Shown: piece after piece, positions 21,988 through 32,200 of the stretch
How positions within the stretch are numbered: the stretch's first letter is position 1
Layout: every line of letters begins with the position of its first letter
NCBI GenBank assembly: GCA_016178055.1
Contig: JACOUC010000059.1
Coordinates: forward strand, 1-33,125
DNA from: Chlamydiota bacterium
Lineage (GTDB): Bacteria > Auribacterota > JACPWU01
Direction of reading: 5' to 3'
Length of the DNA stretch: 33,125 nt
Translations under genes and position numbers: made by a program
Notes under the pieces: generated by a model
The model's input: the letters and a program-made list of their open reading frames with translations, nothing else
Database searches by the model: none
Told to the model about the DNA's origin: nothing

Positions 21988-23421
21988 ATGCTGAATAAAA
22001 AAATTATTTCTTTTTCGATTATTTTTGGATTTTTGGTTTTGGGAGGGGGAATTTTTCTAAAAAGTTTTCCTAGAATCCATCATCAAAAAAGTGAAGCAGC
22101 GGTTTTCTATTGCCCGATGCATCCGACTTATACCAGTGATCGGCCGGGGGATTGTCCCATTTGTAATATGAAACTTGAGAAACGTGAGCAAGTGCCTTCA
22201 GAGGAACCTAAAACTAAGGGGGAAAATTCAAAGCAGGAAAAGAAAATTCTTTATTGGACTGATCCGATGATGCCGGATTTTAAGGCCGATAAACCGGGCC
22301 AGTCGCCCATGGGCATGGATTTGGTTCCTGTTTATGAAGAAGAAGGGGGTGTGATGGAGAGCGGACAGGTTCCAATGGGATATTCGTCTATTTTGCTCAG
22401 TCCTGAAAAGATGCAGCTTGTTGGCGTTAAGACGGCCCAAGTCAAAAAACAGATTCTTTCTAAAACCATTCGTACGGTGGGTCGCGTGAAGGTGGATGAA
22501 ACTAAAATGGTTCGTGTTCATCCCAAGGTGGAAGGATGGGTCGAAGCAATTTTTGCGAAATATGAAGGGGATAAGGTTAAGAAAGGACAGCCGCTTTTTT
22601 CTTTTTATAGTCCCGATTTTGTAACGGCCGAGCAAGAATATCTCACTGCTTTAAGTATTTTAAAAGGAGTAGCTCCTGATGCAAGTTGGGATGTTAAAAA
22701 GGATGCCGAGGACAATGTACGCTCTTCCCATCAAAGGCTTCTTTGGTGGGATATCTCAGAGGAACAAATTGAACAATTAGAAAAAAGTGGAAGTCCCTCC
22801 AAAACTCTTACGATTGCTTCACCCATCGATGGGGTTGTGATTGAAAAAAATGTTTTTGCGGGAAAATTTATGGAGCGAGGTTCAGAATTTTATAGTTTGG
22901 CGGATCTTTCGATTGTTTGGGTCGATGCGGATGTCTATGAGTATGATTTGCCTCTGGTGGCCGTTGGAGAAGAGGGGAGAGTGACTTTACCGAGTGATTC
23001 AAAAAAATCATTTCGGGGGAAAATTATTTATATTTCTCCGATGTTGAAACCTGAGACACGTACAGCGGTCGCTCGTCTGGAACTGGATAATTCTGATTTT
23101 GCCCTTAAAGCAGAGATGTATGTGAATGTTGAGATTGCCATTGATTTTGGAGAACGTTTAGCGGTTCCTGTCGATGCTGTTTTGGATACGGGGGTGCGGA
23201 AAATCATTTTTGTGAGTAAGGAAAAAGGGATTTTTGAGCCGAGGGAAATCACTTTAGGGGTGAAAACGGATCAATGGGTAGAAGTGAAGAGCGGGCTTTC
23301 CGAGGGAGAGACGGTGGTCACGAGTGGTAATTTTCTTATTGATTCTGAAAGTCGGCTCAAGGCAGCGATTCAGGGAGTAGAAAATGGGGCGGGAAGCGTG
23401 GAGCATCAACATGGTCAATGA
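21988..23421 (+). CDS. cusB: RND efflux membrane-fusion protein with two metal-binding N-terminal motifs, CusB type
   Basis: The periplasmic adaptor links the RND pump to the outer-membrane channel and can hand metal to the pump. The 477-residue product starts at ATG 21988, with AAAGGAG upstream; an in-frame TTG at 21961 lies in a repeat. After an N-terminal anchor (IISFSIIFGFLVLGGGIFL) come a heavy-metal-binding domain (FYCPMHPTYTSDRPGDCPIC) and a second Met-rich motif (YWTDPMMPDFKADKPGQSPM), the usual CusB pair. The barrel-sandwich, alpha-hairpin and beta-barrel domains follow (VHPKVEGWVEAIFAKYEGDK, SPIDGVVIEKNVFAGKFMER, VWVDADVYEYDLPLV). A His-containing C-terminal tail (VEHQHGQ) may also bind metal. 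CxxC and Met ligands point to Cu(I)/Ag(I). Confidence 0.9.
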   Translation: MLNKKIISFSIIFGFLVLGGGIFLKSFPRIHHQKSEAAVFYCPMHPTYTSDRPGDCPICNMKLEKREQVPSEEPKTKGENSKQEKKILYWTDPMMPDFKADKPGQSPMGMDLVPVYEEEGGVMESGQVPMGYSSILLSPEKMQLVGVKTAQVKKQILSKTIRTVGRVKVDETKMVRVHPKVEGWVEAIFAKYEGDKVKKGQPLFSFYSPDFVTAEQEYLTALSILKGVAPDASWDVKKDAEDNVRSSHQRLLWWDISEEQIEQLEKSGSPSKTLTIASPIDGVVIEKNVFAGKFMERGSEFYSLADLSIVWVDADVYEYDLPLVAVGEEGRVTLPSDSKKSFRGKIIYISPMLKPETRTAVARLELDNSDFALKAEMYVNVEIAIDFGERLAVPVDAVLDTGVRKIIFVSKEKGIFEPREITLGVKTDQWVEVKSGLSEGETVVTSGNFLIDSESRLKAAIQGVENGAGSVEHQHGQ

Positions 23422-23448
23422 ATGAGTGTGGTTTTGATTAAAGTTGAA

Positions 23449-23541
23449 GGCTCGAAGCTCGAAGCTTAAGGCTCGAAGCAAAAGCGAAAACAGAAGGAGT
23501 ATTTACCTCGAGCCTTGAGCCTCGAGCTTCGAGCCCGTCTC
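23449..23541. repeat. GCTCGAAGC-word inverted repeat between cusB and cusA
   Basis: The left arm (23449-23477: GGCTCGAAGCTCGAAGCTTA and onward) pairs with the right arm (23507-23535: CTCGAGCCTTGAGCCTCGAG and onward) over about 29 bases with three or so mismatches. They enclose a purine-rich loop containing CAGAAGGAG. A further partial word (CAGAGCCTCGAGC) follows. No coding sequence is visible in the 23422-23588 gap. Confidence 0.8.
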
Positions 23542-23588
23542 AGAGCCTCGAGCTGATCAAGGGAAGAGAAATAAAGGTTAATATTGAT

Positions 23589-26500
23589 ATGAATACATTT
23601 AAAAAAGAAACCTTTGCTGAAAAGATTATTGAATTTTCGGCCCGCAATAAATTTTTGATTATTTTTCTTGTTTTAGCAGCGATTGTGGGTGCGATTTGGT
23701 CAGCCCAGAATATTCCCCTGGATGCGATTCCAGATCTTTCAGATACCCAGGTGATTATTTATTCCCGATGGGATCGAAGTCCGGACATTATCGAAGATCA
23801 GGTGACTTATCCGATTGTATCGGCTTTGCTCGGAGCCCCACGGGTGAAGGCGATCAGAGGTTTCTCAGATTTTGGATTTTCTTATGTCTATGTGATTTTT
23901 AAGGATGGAACCGATCTTTATTGGGCGAGAAGCCGAACGCTGGAGTATTTAAGTAAGATTACCCCTCGTCTTCCGGAGGGCGTCAAGACAGAATTAGGTC
24001 CGGATGCAACGGGTGTGGGATGGGTGTTTCAATATGCCCTCGTGGATACGACGGGAGAACATGATCTTCAGGAGCTGAGAACCTTTCAGGATTGGTATTT
24101 GAGATATCATCTCCAAAGTGTTCAGGGCGTTGCGGAGGTGGCGAGTTTGGGAGGATTTGTAAAGCAATATCAAGTCACCCTCGATCCCAATCGATTACTC
24201 GGTTACAATATTCCTTTAAGTCGTGTGGTCGAGGCCATACGCAAGGGGAATCAGGAAGTAGGGGGGAGGCTCTTAGAATTTTCAGGGGCCGAATACATGG
24301 TTCGAGGCCGGGGATATGCAAAGTCCATCGGTGATCTTGAAAAAATTGTGGTGGGGACAGATCAAAAAGGGACGCCCATTTTGGTGAAACATCTTGCGAC
24401 CGTGAGTTTGGGGCCTGATATTCGAAGAGGTTTGGCGGATTTGGATGGGAAGGGCGATGTTGTCGGCGGGACCGTGATCATGCGTTATGGGGAGAATGCC
24501 CTGAATGTGATCAAACGGGTTAAGGCCAAATTAAAGGAGGTAGAATTATCTTTTCCTCATGGAGTGAAATTAGAAGTGACCTATGACCGTTCGAATTTGA
24601 TTTCAAGGGCCATTGAAACCTTAAAACATCAGTTGATTGAAGAAATGATCATTGTGAGTCTCGTCATCATGCTTTTTCTGTGGCATATCCCTTCAGCGGT
24701 GATTCCCATTCTGACCATTCCCATTGCGGTGTTTCTTTCTTTTATCCCTCTTCTCGGTATGAAATTAACCTCTAACATTATGTCCCTTTCGGGTATTGCG
24801 ATTTCTATCGGGGTTCTGGTCGATGGGGCGATTGTGGAGGTGGAAAATGCCTATAAGAGGCTGGAACAATGGGTTAAAGGGGGTAGAAAAGGGGATTATC
24901 ATGAGGTTCGTTTACGTGCCCTCAAAGAAGTGGGGCCTTCGGTATTTTTTTCTCTTTTGGTGATTGCGGTTTCCTTTATTCCCATTTTTACCTTGGTCGA
25001 TCAGGAAGGTCGCCTTTTTAAACCTCTAGCTTGGGCCAAAAATTTAGCCATGGCCATTGCCGCTATTCTTGCGATAACACTAGACCCTGCTCTGCGGATG
25101 CTTTTTACGAGAATGGAACCCTTTAAATTTAAACCGTCCCTCCTCGCAAGATTTTTTACGACGCTTGCGGTAGGTCGATATTATCCTGAGGAAAAACACC
25201 CCATCAGTAAAATTTTATTTCGGGTTTATGAACCGGTTTGTCGTTTTGTGTTAAAACATCGCAAAACAACCATTATCGCGGCACTCGTGCTGGTGGCATC
25301 CACCCTTCCCATTTATTTAAAATTGGGTTCAGAATTTATGCCTCCGCTCTGGGAAGGGGATATTCTCTACATGCCAACGACTTTGCCGGGAATCTCAGTT
25401 ACCGAGGCCCAAACCCTTCTTCAAAAGCAGGATCAGATTTTAAAGAGTTTTCCGGAGGTGGAAAAAGTCTTTGGTAAGTCCGGCCGCATGGAAAGCTCGA
25501 CCGATCCTGCCCCCTTTTCGATGATGGAAACGGTCGTACTCTTAAAGCCTCAAGATCAATGGAGGAAAATTGATCGGTGGTATGCTTCTTTTCCTCAATT
25601 TCTGCAAAGGCCTTTTCGTTCGGTTTGGCCGGATCACATCTCTCATGAAGATTTGGTGAATGAAATGGATCGGGCCTTGAAAATTCCAGGGACGACAAAC
25701 GCATGGACGATGCCGATAAAAAATCGCATTGATATGTTGACCACGGGGGTACGGACGCCGATTGGAATTAAAATTCTGGGAGCGGACTTAAAAAGAATAG
25801 AGGAAATTGGAACACAATTAGAACTTATTTTAAAGGATGTAGCGGGAACACGCAGTATTTATGCGGAGCGGGTGGCGGGGGGTTATTTTCTTGACTTTGA
25901 CTTAAAACGGGAAGAACTGGCCCGTTATGGCTTGTCGATTTCTGATGTTCAAGAGATGATTATGACAGCGATTGGGGGAGAGTCGGTGACCACCCTTATT
26001 GAAGGCCGAGAACGTTATTCGGTTAATGTGCGTTATTCAAGGGAGCTCCGAGATGATATTGAAAAGCTGAAACGGGTTTTGGTTCCGACCCCATTCGGTC
26101 CTCAAATTCCCTTGGCTGAACTTGCCGATATTCATTTTGTCCAGGGCCCTGCGATGATTCGAAATGAGAATGGGCTTTTGGCCGGTTATGTTTATGTGGA
26201 TATGTCAGGCAGAGATATTGGAAGTTATGTGGATGAGGCGAAAAGCATCGTGGCTCAAAAACTTAGGCTTCCAGATGGATACGGGCTTTTATGGAGCGGT
26301 CAATATGAAAACATGATTCGGGTGAGGAAACGGCTTAAAGTGGTTATTCCTCTGGCGATTTTGATCATTTCATTGCTGCTTTACATGAATACTCAATCGA
26401 TGGTGAAAACAGGGATTGTCCTCTTGGCTGTTCCATTCTCTCTGATTGGGGCTATCTGGCTGCTTTGGATTTTGGGGTATCACATTTCGATTGCGGTCTG

Positions 26501-26933
26501 GGTTGGGATGATTGCCTTAATGGGACTCGATGCCGAAACGGGTGTTTTTATGCTGCTTTTTTTAGATCTTTCTTATCAGTATGCTAAAGAAAAGGGAAAA
26601 ATGAATAACGCATCCGATTTGACCGAAGCGATTATCCATGGAGCGGTGAAACGTGTTCGCCCCAAAATGATGACGGTGATGGCCGCCTTTATGGGACTGG
26701 TTCCCATTATGTGGGCCACAGGAGCGGGTTCCGATTTAATGAAGCGCATTGCGGCTCCCATGGTGGGGGGACTAGCGACTTCTTTTATTTTGGAACTTTT
26801 GGTTTATCCCGCGATTTATGCGGTCTGGAAATGGCATTTTGAGGTGAAAAAGGGAAAGGAGAGAAGCAACTGTTCCAGCTATAACCTAAATAGTATTAAC
26901 GATGAGAAAAATGATGAGAAAAAACATTTTTAA
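23589..26933 (+). CDS. cusA: Heavy-metal efflux RND transporter, CusA type
   Basis: This is the inner-membrane proton-driven pump of the tripartite system. The 1114-residue product has the twelve-helix RND layout with two large periplasmic loops. Helix 4 carries the acidic relay GVLVDGAIVEVENAYKRL. The three methionines that bind Cu(I)/Ag(I) in CusA are conserved: DILYMPTTLPGIS, FSMMETVVLLKPQDQW and NRIDMLTTGVRTPIGIK. That makes copper or silver the likely substrate; zinc/cobalt CzcA pumps lack this triad. Length is slightly above CusA (1047) owing to a central insert (about residues 510-560, with HPISKILFRV) and a tail ending KKHF. Its 3' end overlaps the next TolC-type gene by 32 bases. A repeat-filled gap precedes it. 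Confidence 0.93.
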   Translation: MNTFKKETFAEKIIEFSARNKFLIIFLVLAAIVGAIWSAQNIPLDAIPDLSDTQVIIYSRWDRSPDIIEDQVTYPIVSALLGAPRVKAIRGFSDFGFSYVYVIFKDGTDLYWARSRTLEYLSKITPRLPEGVKTELGPDATGVGWVFQYALVDTTGEHDLQELRTFQDWYLRYHLQSVQGVAEVASLGGFVKQYQVTLDPNRLLGYNIPLSRVVEAIRKGNQEVGGRLLEFSGAEYMVRGRGYAKSIGDLEKIVVGTDQKGTPILVKHLATVSLGPDIRRGLADLDGKGDVVGGTVIMRYGENALNVIKRVKAKLKEVELSFPHGVKLEVTYDRSNLISRAIETLKHQLIEEMIIVSLVIMLFLWHIPSAVIPILTIPIAVFLSFIPLLGMKLTSNIMSLSGIAISIGVLVDGAIVEVENAYKRLEQWVKGGRKGDYHEVRLRALKEVGPSVFFSLLVIAVSFIPIFTLVDQEGRLFKPLAWAKNLAMAIAAILAITLDPALRMLFTRMEPFKFKPSLLARFFTTLAVGRYYPEEKHPISKILFRVYEPVCRFVLKHRKTTIIAALVLVASTLPIYLKLGSEFMPPLWEGDILYMPTTLPGISVTEAQTLLQKQDQILKSFPEVEKVFGKSGRMESSTDPAPFSMMETVVLLKPQDQWRKIDRWYASFPQFLQRPFRSVWPDHISHEDLVNEMDRALKIPGTTNAWTMPIKNRIDMLTTGVRTPIGIKILGADLKRIEEIGTQLELILKDVAGTRSIYAERVAGGYFLDFDLKREELARYGLSISDVQEMIMTAIGGESVTTLIEGRERYSVNVRYSRELRDDIEKLKRVLVPTPFGPQIPLAELADIHFVQGPAMIRNENGLLAGYVYVDMSGRDIGSYVDEAKSIVAQKLRLPDGYGLLWSGQYENMIRVRKRLKVVIPLAILIISLLLYMNTQSMVKTGIVLLAVPFSLIGAIWLLWILGYHISIAVWVGMIALMGLDAETGVFMLLFLDLSYQYAKEKGKMNNASDLTEAIIHGAVKRVRPKMMTVMAAFMGLVPIMWATGAGSDLMKRIAAPMVGGLATSFILELLVYPAIYAVWKWHFEVKKGKERSNCSSYNLNSINDEKNDEKKHF

Positions 26934-28242
26934 GTTTGGTTTATGGGGCGCTTTTATTTTTTTCATTAGCTTATCGATAGGAGGAGCCGCGAAGGCTGAG
27001 AATGTAGCCTCCTCGGCCTCGGAGTCTTTGACGGAAGAAGCGGCTATTCAGAGGGTCATGCAAAATAATTATGATCGTAAATCTGCTTTAGTCAGTATTG
27101 AAATTGCCAGACAAGAGTTAATGAAGGCGGGGCTTTGGCCTAATCCTGAAGCGGAATTTTCACTCGTGACAGATCGGTTCTACGCGGATCAAGGAGAAGG
27201 GAGTCGCGAGTTTGGCTTAAGCCAGGCACTTCCCGTCAGCGGACGGATTAATTTTCAAAAGAAAGTAGCAAAGCTTGGCATCGAACGCGCCGAGTGGCAG
27301 GTCAAGGATTTTGAAAGACTTCTGATTGCCAGTGTGAAAAAGATTTTCTATGAAATCCTTATTTTGCAGGAAAAAGAAAAGGTTTTAAGTTCTTTGGTTG
27401 AGTTGAATGAAAAGCTTCTCGAAGTCGTTCAATCAAGATTGAGTCACGCCGAGGTTTCCCAAATAGATCTCAGCCTTACGAATGGAGAACTTCAAGTCGC
27501 TCGTCAAGAACTTTTTGAGGCGAAAGCGCTCCTTTATGAAAAAAGGGCCACATTGAACAGGCTCATGGGCCTGCATTTCAACGAGCCGTTTGTCATCCAG
27601 TCAGGCTTAACAACCGTTTTTTCCGAGACCTTGGATCTGGAGAATCTTATTGGAAAAGCCTTGGAAAATCGCCCCGATCTCAAGGCGAAGGCGATAGAAG
27701 AAAAAATGGGCGAAGGCGCCCTCCAGCTTGCGAGAAAAATGCGAATTCCAGATATCACGGTCGGGGGTTTTTATCAGAAGGAAAAAAGCCGTTTCGAAGT
27801 GGATGGAAAATTAGAGATGGACGACGACAAGCTGATCGGTTTTAGGGTTTCATTACCTTTGCCTTTGTTTGATAGAAAACAAGCGGACATAGCCGAGGCC
27901 AACGCAGAGAAAAAGAAAGCGTCTATCGAGATTTTAGATCTCAAAATTCAGGTGGAAGAGGAAGTGGCACAAGCCGTGATTCGTGACAATGCTTCTAAAG
28001 AAATTCTTGACTCTTATGGAAACGGTGTACTCGAATCAATCGAAAAATCAGTTCAATTGATACAGGATGCCTACGCTCAGGGTCAGGTTAGTTTTTTGGA
28101 TGTGGTTCAAACGCAAGGCAAATTTAAGAGTATCCAGATAGCCTACCTGGGTGCGCTTCAAAATCACAAAGAATCGCTTATTGAGCTTGAGGTGGCGATG
28201 GGAATGGATTTGAAAAATGAAAAAGAAGGGAAGAATCAATGA
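26902..28242 (+). CDS. TolC-family outer-membrane efflux protein, second copy
   Basis: The second outer-membrane channel gene of the operon has 446 residues. An N-terminal signal peptide (MRKNIFKFGLWGAFIFFISL, then GGAAKAEN) follows one of three clustered Met codons (26902, 26911, 26914), none with a clear ribosome-binding site; the overlap with cusA suggests coupling. The two helical OEP repeats show EDPMLGVEF-like sites (LWPNPEAEFSLVTDRFYADQ, EFGLSQALPVSGRINFQKKV and, in the second half, GFRVSLPLPLFDRKQADIAE). It is clearly paralogous to but diverged from the first channel. Composition is still intermediate, with C-ending codons increasing toward the 3' end. Its stop overlaps the adaptor start by four bases (ATGA). 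Confidence 0.88.
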   Translation: MRKMMRKNIFKFGLWGAFIFFISLSIGGAAKAENVASSASESLTEEAAIQRVMQNNYDRKSALVSIEIARQELMKAGLWPNPEAEFSLVTDRFYADQGEGSREFGLSQALPVSGRINFQKKVAKLGIERAEWQVKDFERLLIASVKKIFYEILILQEKEKVLSSLVELNEKLLEVVQSRLSHAEVSQIDLSLTNGELQVARQELFEAKALLYEKRATLNRLMGLHFNEPFVIQSGLTTVFSETLDLENLIGKALENRPDLKAKAIEEKMGEGALQLARKMRIPDITVGGFYQKEKSRFEVDGKLEMDDDKLIGFRVSLPLPLFDRKQADIAEANAEKKKASIEILDLKIQVEEEVAQAVIRDNASKEILDSYGNGVLESIEKSVQLIQDAYAQGQVSFLDVVQTQGKFKSIQIAYLGALQNHKESLIELEVAMGMDLKNEKEGKNQ

Positions 28243-29201
28243 AAATTCAAAAAATAATTCTTAGTCCTTGGGTGGTGATCGTCGTAGCAACGCTGTGTTT
28301 AGCTTTACCGAAGCGATTGTTCGCCCACGGTGGGCAAATCGAAACAGGCGAAGGGGGCGGCGGGCCTGTGAAATTGACGATAGAGCAGCAGACGGTCATC
28401 GGCCTCGAGACGGTGACGGCACAACTCCGCGACATTGACGCTGTTCTGGTGCTTAACGGAAAAGTAAAACTCAATCCGAATCTTCACGCGCACGTCAGCA
28501 CGCGTATCGAAGGCCGCGTCGAAAAGCTTTATGCCAACGTAGGTGACAAGGTCGAGAAAGGAGAGAGGCTTGCGGACATCCAATCGCGGCAGATCGGTAA
28601 TCCGCCTCCCATCGTCACGCTCGAGGCGATAGTCAGCGGCGTGATCAATGACCGTAGTGTCACCCTCGGGGAATCGGTGGAGCCGAATAAGGAATTATTT
28701 CACATCATTGATTTGTCTGAGGTCATCGTCGAGGTGGAAGTGTATGAAGAAGACATTGGCAAGGTGAAACCTGACCAAGCCGCCCGCGTTCGCGTACTGG
28801 GATACCCGGGCGATATCTTCAAGGGAAAAATTACGTTTGTCGGTGTAGAACTTGACCCAGAGAAACGCACGTTGCCCGTGTGGGTCACGGTGAAAAATCC
28901 AGACGGCAAGCTCAAGCCTGAGATGTTCGCCAAGGTCGCGGTCGTGCTTGAGCACAACGAGGGCGTGCTCGCTGTCCCGAAGGAAGCTATTCTGGAAGAG
29001 AGTGGCGAAAAATTCGTCTTCGTGCAAGCAGGTGACTCGTTCAACCGCGTGGATGTGCAGACGGGCGCCGAGGACGACCGTTTTGTCGAGATCAGGGACG
29101 GACTCGTACCAGACGATGTTGTGGTGACCGATGGCAAACGCGAGGTTTATACCCAATCACTCATGGCCCGTGGTGTAAGACCGCCCACCGATACCGATTA
29201 G
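28239..29201 (+). CDS. RND efflux membrane-fusion protein, CzcB-like, without a metal-binding N-terminus
   Basis: The 320-residue adaptor starts in an ATGA overlap with the preceding channel. An N-terminal signal (IILSPWVVIVVATLCLALPK) leads to HGGQIETGEGGGG, then directly to the adaptor fold: LHAHVSTRIEGRVEKLYANV, VGDKVEKGERLADIQS, LEAIVSGVINDRSVTLGESV and LSEVIVEVEVYEEDIGKVKP. It lacks the CPMHP domain of the first adaptor and is about 150 residues shorter. Codon usage turns to G/C-ending triplets within the first 100 bases of this gene, unlike everything before it. It is followed after 14 bases by its RND partner. Substrate cannot be told from this protein alone. Confidence 0.85.
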   Translation: MKIQKIILSPWVVIVVATLCLALPKRLFAHGGQIETGEGGGGPVKLTIEQQTVIGLETVTAQLRDIDAVLVLNGKVKLNPNLHAHVSTRIEGRVEKLYANVGDKVEKGERLADIQSRQIGNPPPIVTLEAIVSGVINDRSVTLGESVEPNKELFHIIDLSEVIVEVEVYEEDIGKVKPDQAARVRVLGYPGDIFKGKITFVGVELDPEKRTLPVWVTVKNPDGKLKPEMFAKVAVVLEHNEGVLAVPKEAILEESGEKFVFVQAGDSFNRVDVQTGAEDDRFVEIRDGLVPDDVVVTDGKREVYTQSLMARGVRPPTDTD

Positions 29202-29215
29202 CGAAGGGAATCCTC

Positions 29216-32200
29216 ATGTTTAATAAAATCATTCTATGGTCGCTGAACAATCGCATGATCGTTATGGCCGGGCTGGTCGTGTTTTTGGTGGCGGCCACTT
29301 ACACGACGATGCGTATGCCGGTGGATGTGTTCCCCGAGTTTGCGCCGCCACAGGTCGTGGTCCAGACCGAATCCCCAGGGCTCCCTCCCGAAGATGTTGA
29401 GGCGTTGATCACCTTTCCTATTGAAAGTGCTGTCAACGGCACGCCGGGCGTGGACAAGGTGCGTTCGGCTTCATCGGTCGGACTGTCCACGGTTGTGATC
29501 GTATTTCGTTGGGGGACGGACGTGTATGTGGCAAGACAATTGGTGAATGAACGAATCCAATCCGTCCGCGAGCGGTTTCCTGTTGGCACACGTGCGCCTG
29601 TCATGTTGCCGATCACCTCAGCCGTCGGCTGGATGATTAAATATAGCCTTGAGAGCGACACGCGCTCGCCGATGGAGTTGCGCACAATTTCCGATTGGCA
29701 AATCCGCCCGCGCATCTTGGCTCTTGGAGGTGTTGCATCCGTCGTTGCCATTGGCGGTGATGTAAAACAATATCAAGTGCTCTTAGATCACGATCGCTTG
29801 CGTGCCTATCACGTGAGCATAGCCGAGGTACGCGAGGCATTAGAGAAATCCAACATCAACGTTCCGGGTGCGTTCTTGCAAGTACCCACCCAGGAATATG
29901 TCGTGACGGGTGTGGCGCGGATTACCTCGCTTGATGATTTGCGTAATACCCTTATTAAATTCGTCAAAGGAACGCCGATTATGGTGAGAAACGTAGCGGA
30001 CGTGAAGTTCGGAGGTGAGATTAAGCGTGGCGATGGCGCGATCAATCTAAAAAACGCGGTCATTGGCACCATCTCCAAAGCCTATGGTGCAGACACGTTG
30101 GCCACCACCTACAAGTCGGAAAAAGCGCTGAGCGACATCCAACATCAATTACCGCCCGATGTAAAAATGAACATCAGAGTATTTCGTCAGGCGGATTTTA
30201 TCGAAGGTTCGATCCGTAACTTAAAGAAAGCACTTCTCGAAGGCGGAATGATCGTGACGGTGATCTTGTTCATCTTTCTGATGAACTTCCGCGCGTCGTT
30301 CATCAGTTTTCTGGCGATGCCCACATCGCTGTTGGCAGGTGTCATGGTGTTGAAATGGTTCGGCGTGAGCCTCAACTCGATGACTATCGGCGGTCTGGCC
30401 ATTGCCATTGGCGAGGTCGTGGATGACGCGATCATTGACGTAGAAAATGTGTTTCGCCGATTGCGCTTAAACCGTGAATCGCCAAATCCCGAGCCGATTC
30501 TGGACGTGGTGTTCAAAGGCTCGACCGAAATCCGAAACTCTGTTGTGTACGCGACGCTCATTGTGGCCATCGTATTTCTGCCGATATTCTTTCTCTCGGG
30601 TCTGGAAGGCCGCATCTTCACGCCGCTTGGCATTGCTTACCTCGGCTCGCTCATGTGCTCGCTTATCGTTGCGCTGACGGTGACGCCCGTGCTCTGCTAC
30701 CTCCTGATTGGACAGACAAGAAAGGAATTGCGCGAAAGTTTTATTGCCCACGCGCTCAAGAAACACTACGAGCGGTTGCTTCATTTCACGCTGCGCCACG
30801 TTTGGCCGGTGGTGATTGCCACGTTGGTTCTGATTGGCGTGGCGATCATGATGATCCCATTTTTTGGCAGGTCGTTCCTGCCGGAGTTTCACGAGGGAAA
30901 TTTCATCGTTGTGCAAAGCACATTGCCAGGTACATCGCTCGACGAATCCATGCGGCTCGGTTATCAAGTGAGGCAGAAATTGCTGAAGTACCCGCAGGTG
31001 GTTTCTCTTTCGCAGCGGGCAGGTCGCAGTGAGCTTGACGAAGACGCGCAGCCACCCAATTTCAGTGAGTTCGACGTGAAGCTTGATTACGACCGCGACA
31101 AGAGAATGTCACCTGACGAGTTATTACGCCATATTCGCTCTGATCTGTCGGACATCCCTGGTGCGATTTTTAATGTCGGCCAATTCATTTCGCATCGCAT
31201 GGACGAAATTCTGTCGGGCATTCGCGCTCAGGTGGCGATCAAGATTTATGGTGATGACCTGAATGTGTTACGGCAAAAAGGGCAGGAAGTCTTGAAGGTT
31301 ATGCAGACCCTTCAAGGGGTCGAGGATTTGATGTTGGAGCAGCAGATCAATGTCCCTCAAGTGACGATTAAAATTGACCGCGAGAAAGCCAGCCGCTATG
31401 GCCTGAAGGTGGGCGAGTTAGCGGAGTCGATTGACACGGTGCTCAACGGCGTCACTGTTTCCCAAGTGCTCGAAGGCCAAAAGTCTTTCGACCTGTTTGT
31501 GCGCTTAGAGGACAAGGCGCGCAGCGACCTTGAGTCCATCCGCAACATCCTCGTGGACGCACCTGCCCTGCAAGTGGAAGGATCACATGGAGAGGCGAAA
31601 ATCCCCCTGCGCGAGGTCGCTGACATTCACTTCGAGGAGCGACCGTATTTCATTAACCGCGAAGACGTCCAGCGGCGCATCGTCGTCTCCTGCAATGTGG
31701 CGGGGCGCGACCTGAACAGTCTCATCAGTGAGGCACAGAAAAAAATCGGCGCAGAAGTCGTTCCGAAACTCCCGGCGGGTTACTTCATCCAATACGGTGG
31801 CCAGTTCGAGAGTCAGCAACAGGCGCAACGGATTTTAATCCTGTTCGGCATCGGCGCGGTGGTAGGTATTTTCCTGATGCTGTTCCAGGCGTTTGGCACG
31901 ACGCGCGAAGCGCTCTTGGTGATGCTCAACCTGCCGTTGGCGCTCATCGGCGGCGTGGTTGCGATTTTTCTCACTGGCCGTGACATGAGTGTTCCGGCAA
32001 TGATCGGATTTATCAGTCTTTTCGGCATCGCCTCGCGTAACGGGATCATTCTGATCAGCCATTACAACCAACTTCGCAAAGAAGGCCAATCGCTCGCTGA
32101 CACTGTTATCCATGGTTCGCTTGACAGGCTCAACCCCGTGCTGATGACTGCTGCCACTGCTGCATTGGGTCTTGTGCCTCTCTTGTGGGGTGATGCGACT

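Noticed and set aside
22228-22635. 135-codon minus-strand frame opposite cusB
   Set aside because: It shows no conserved motif or ribosome-binding site and overlaps the metal-binding region of CusB.
23449-23541. CRISPR-like array
   Set aside because: The words are only 6-10 bases, spacers are not unique or regular, and the two halves are inverted, not direct.
28695-29156. 153-codon minus-strand frame opposite the second adaptor
   Set aside because: It is antisense to a well-supported adaptor gene; the higher GC of this region creates long chance frames.
30467-30967. 166-codon minus-strand frame opposite the second RND gene
   Set aside because: It has His/Arg/Gln-rich composition without any domain pattern and is antisense to a conserved transporter.
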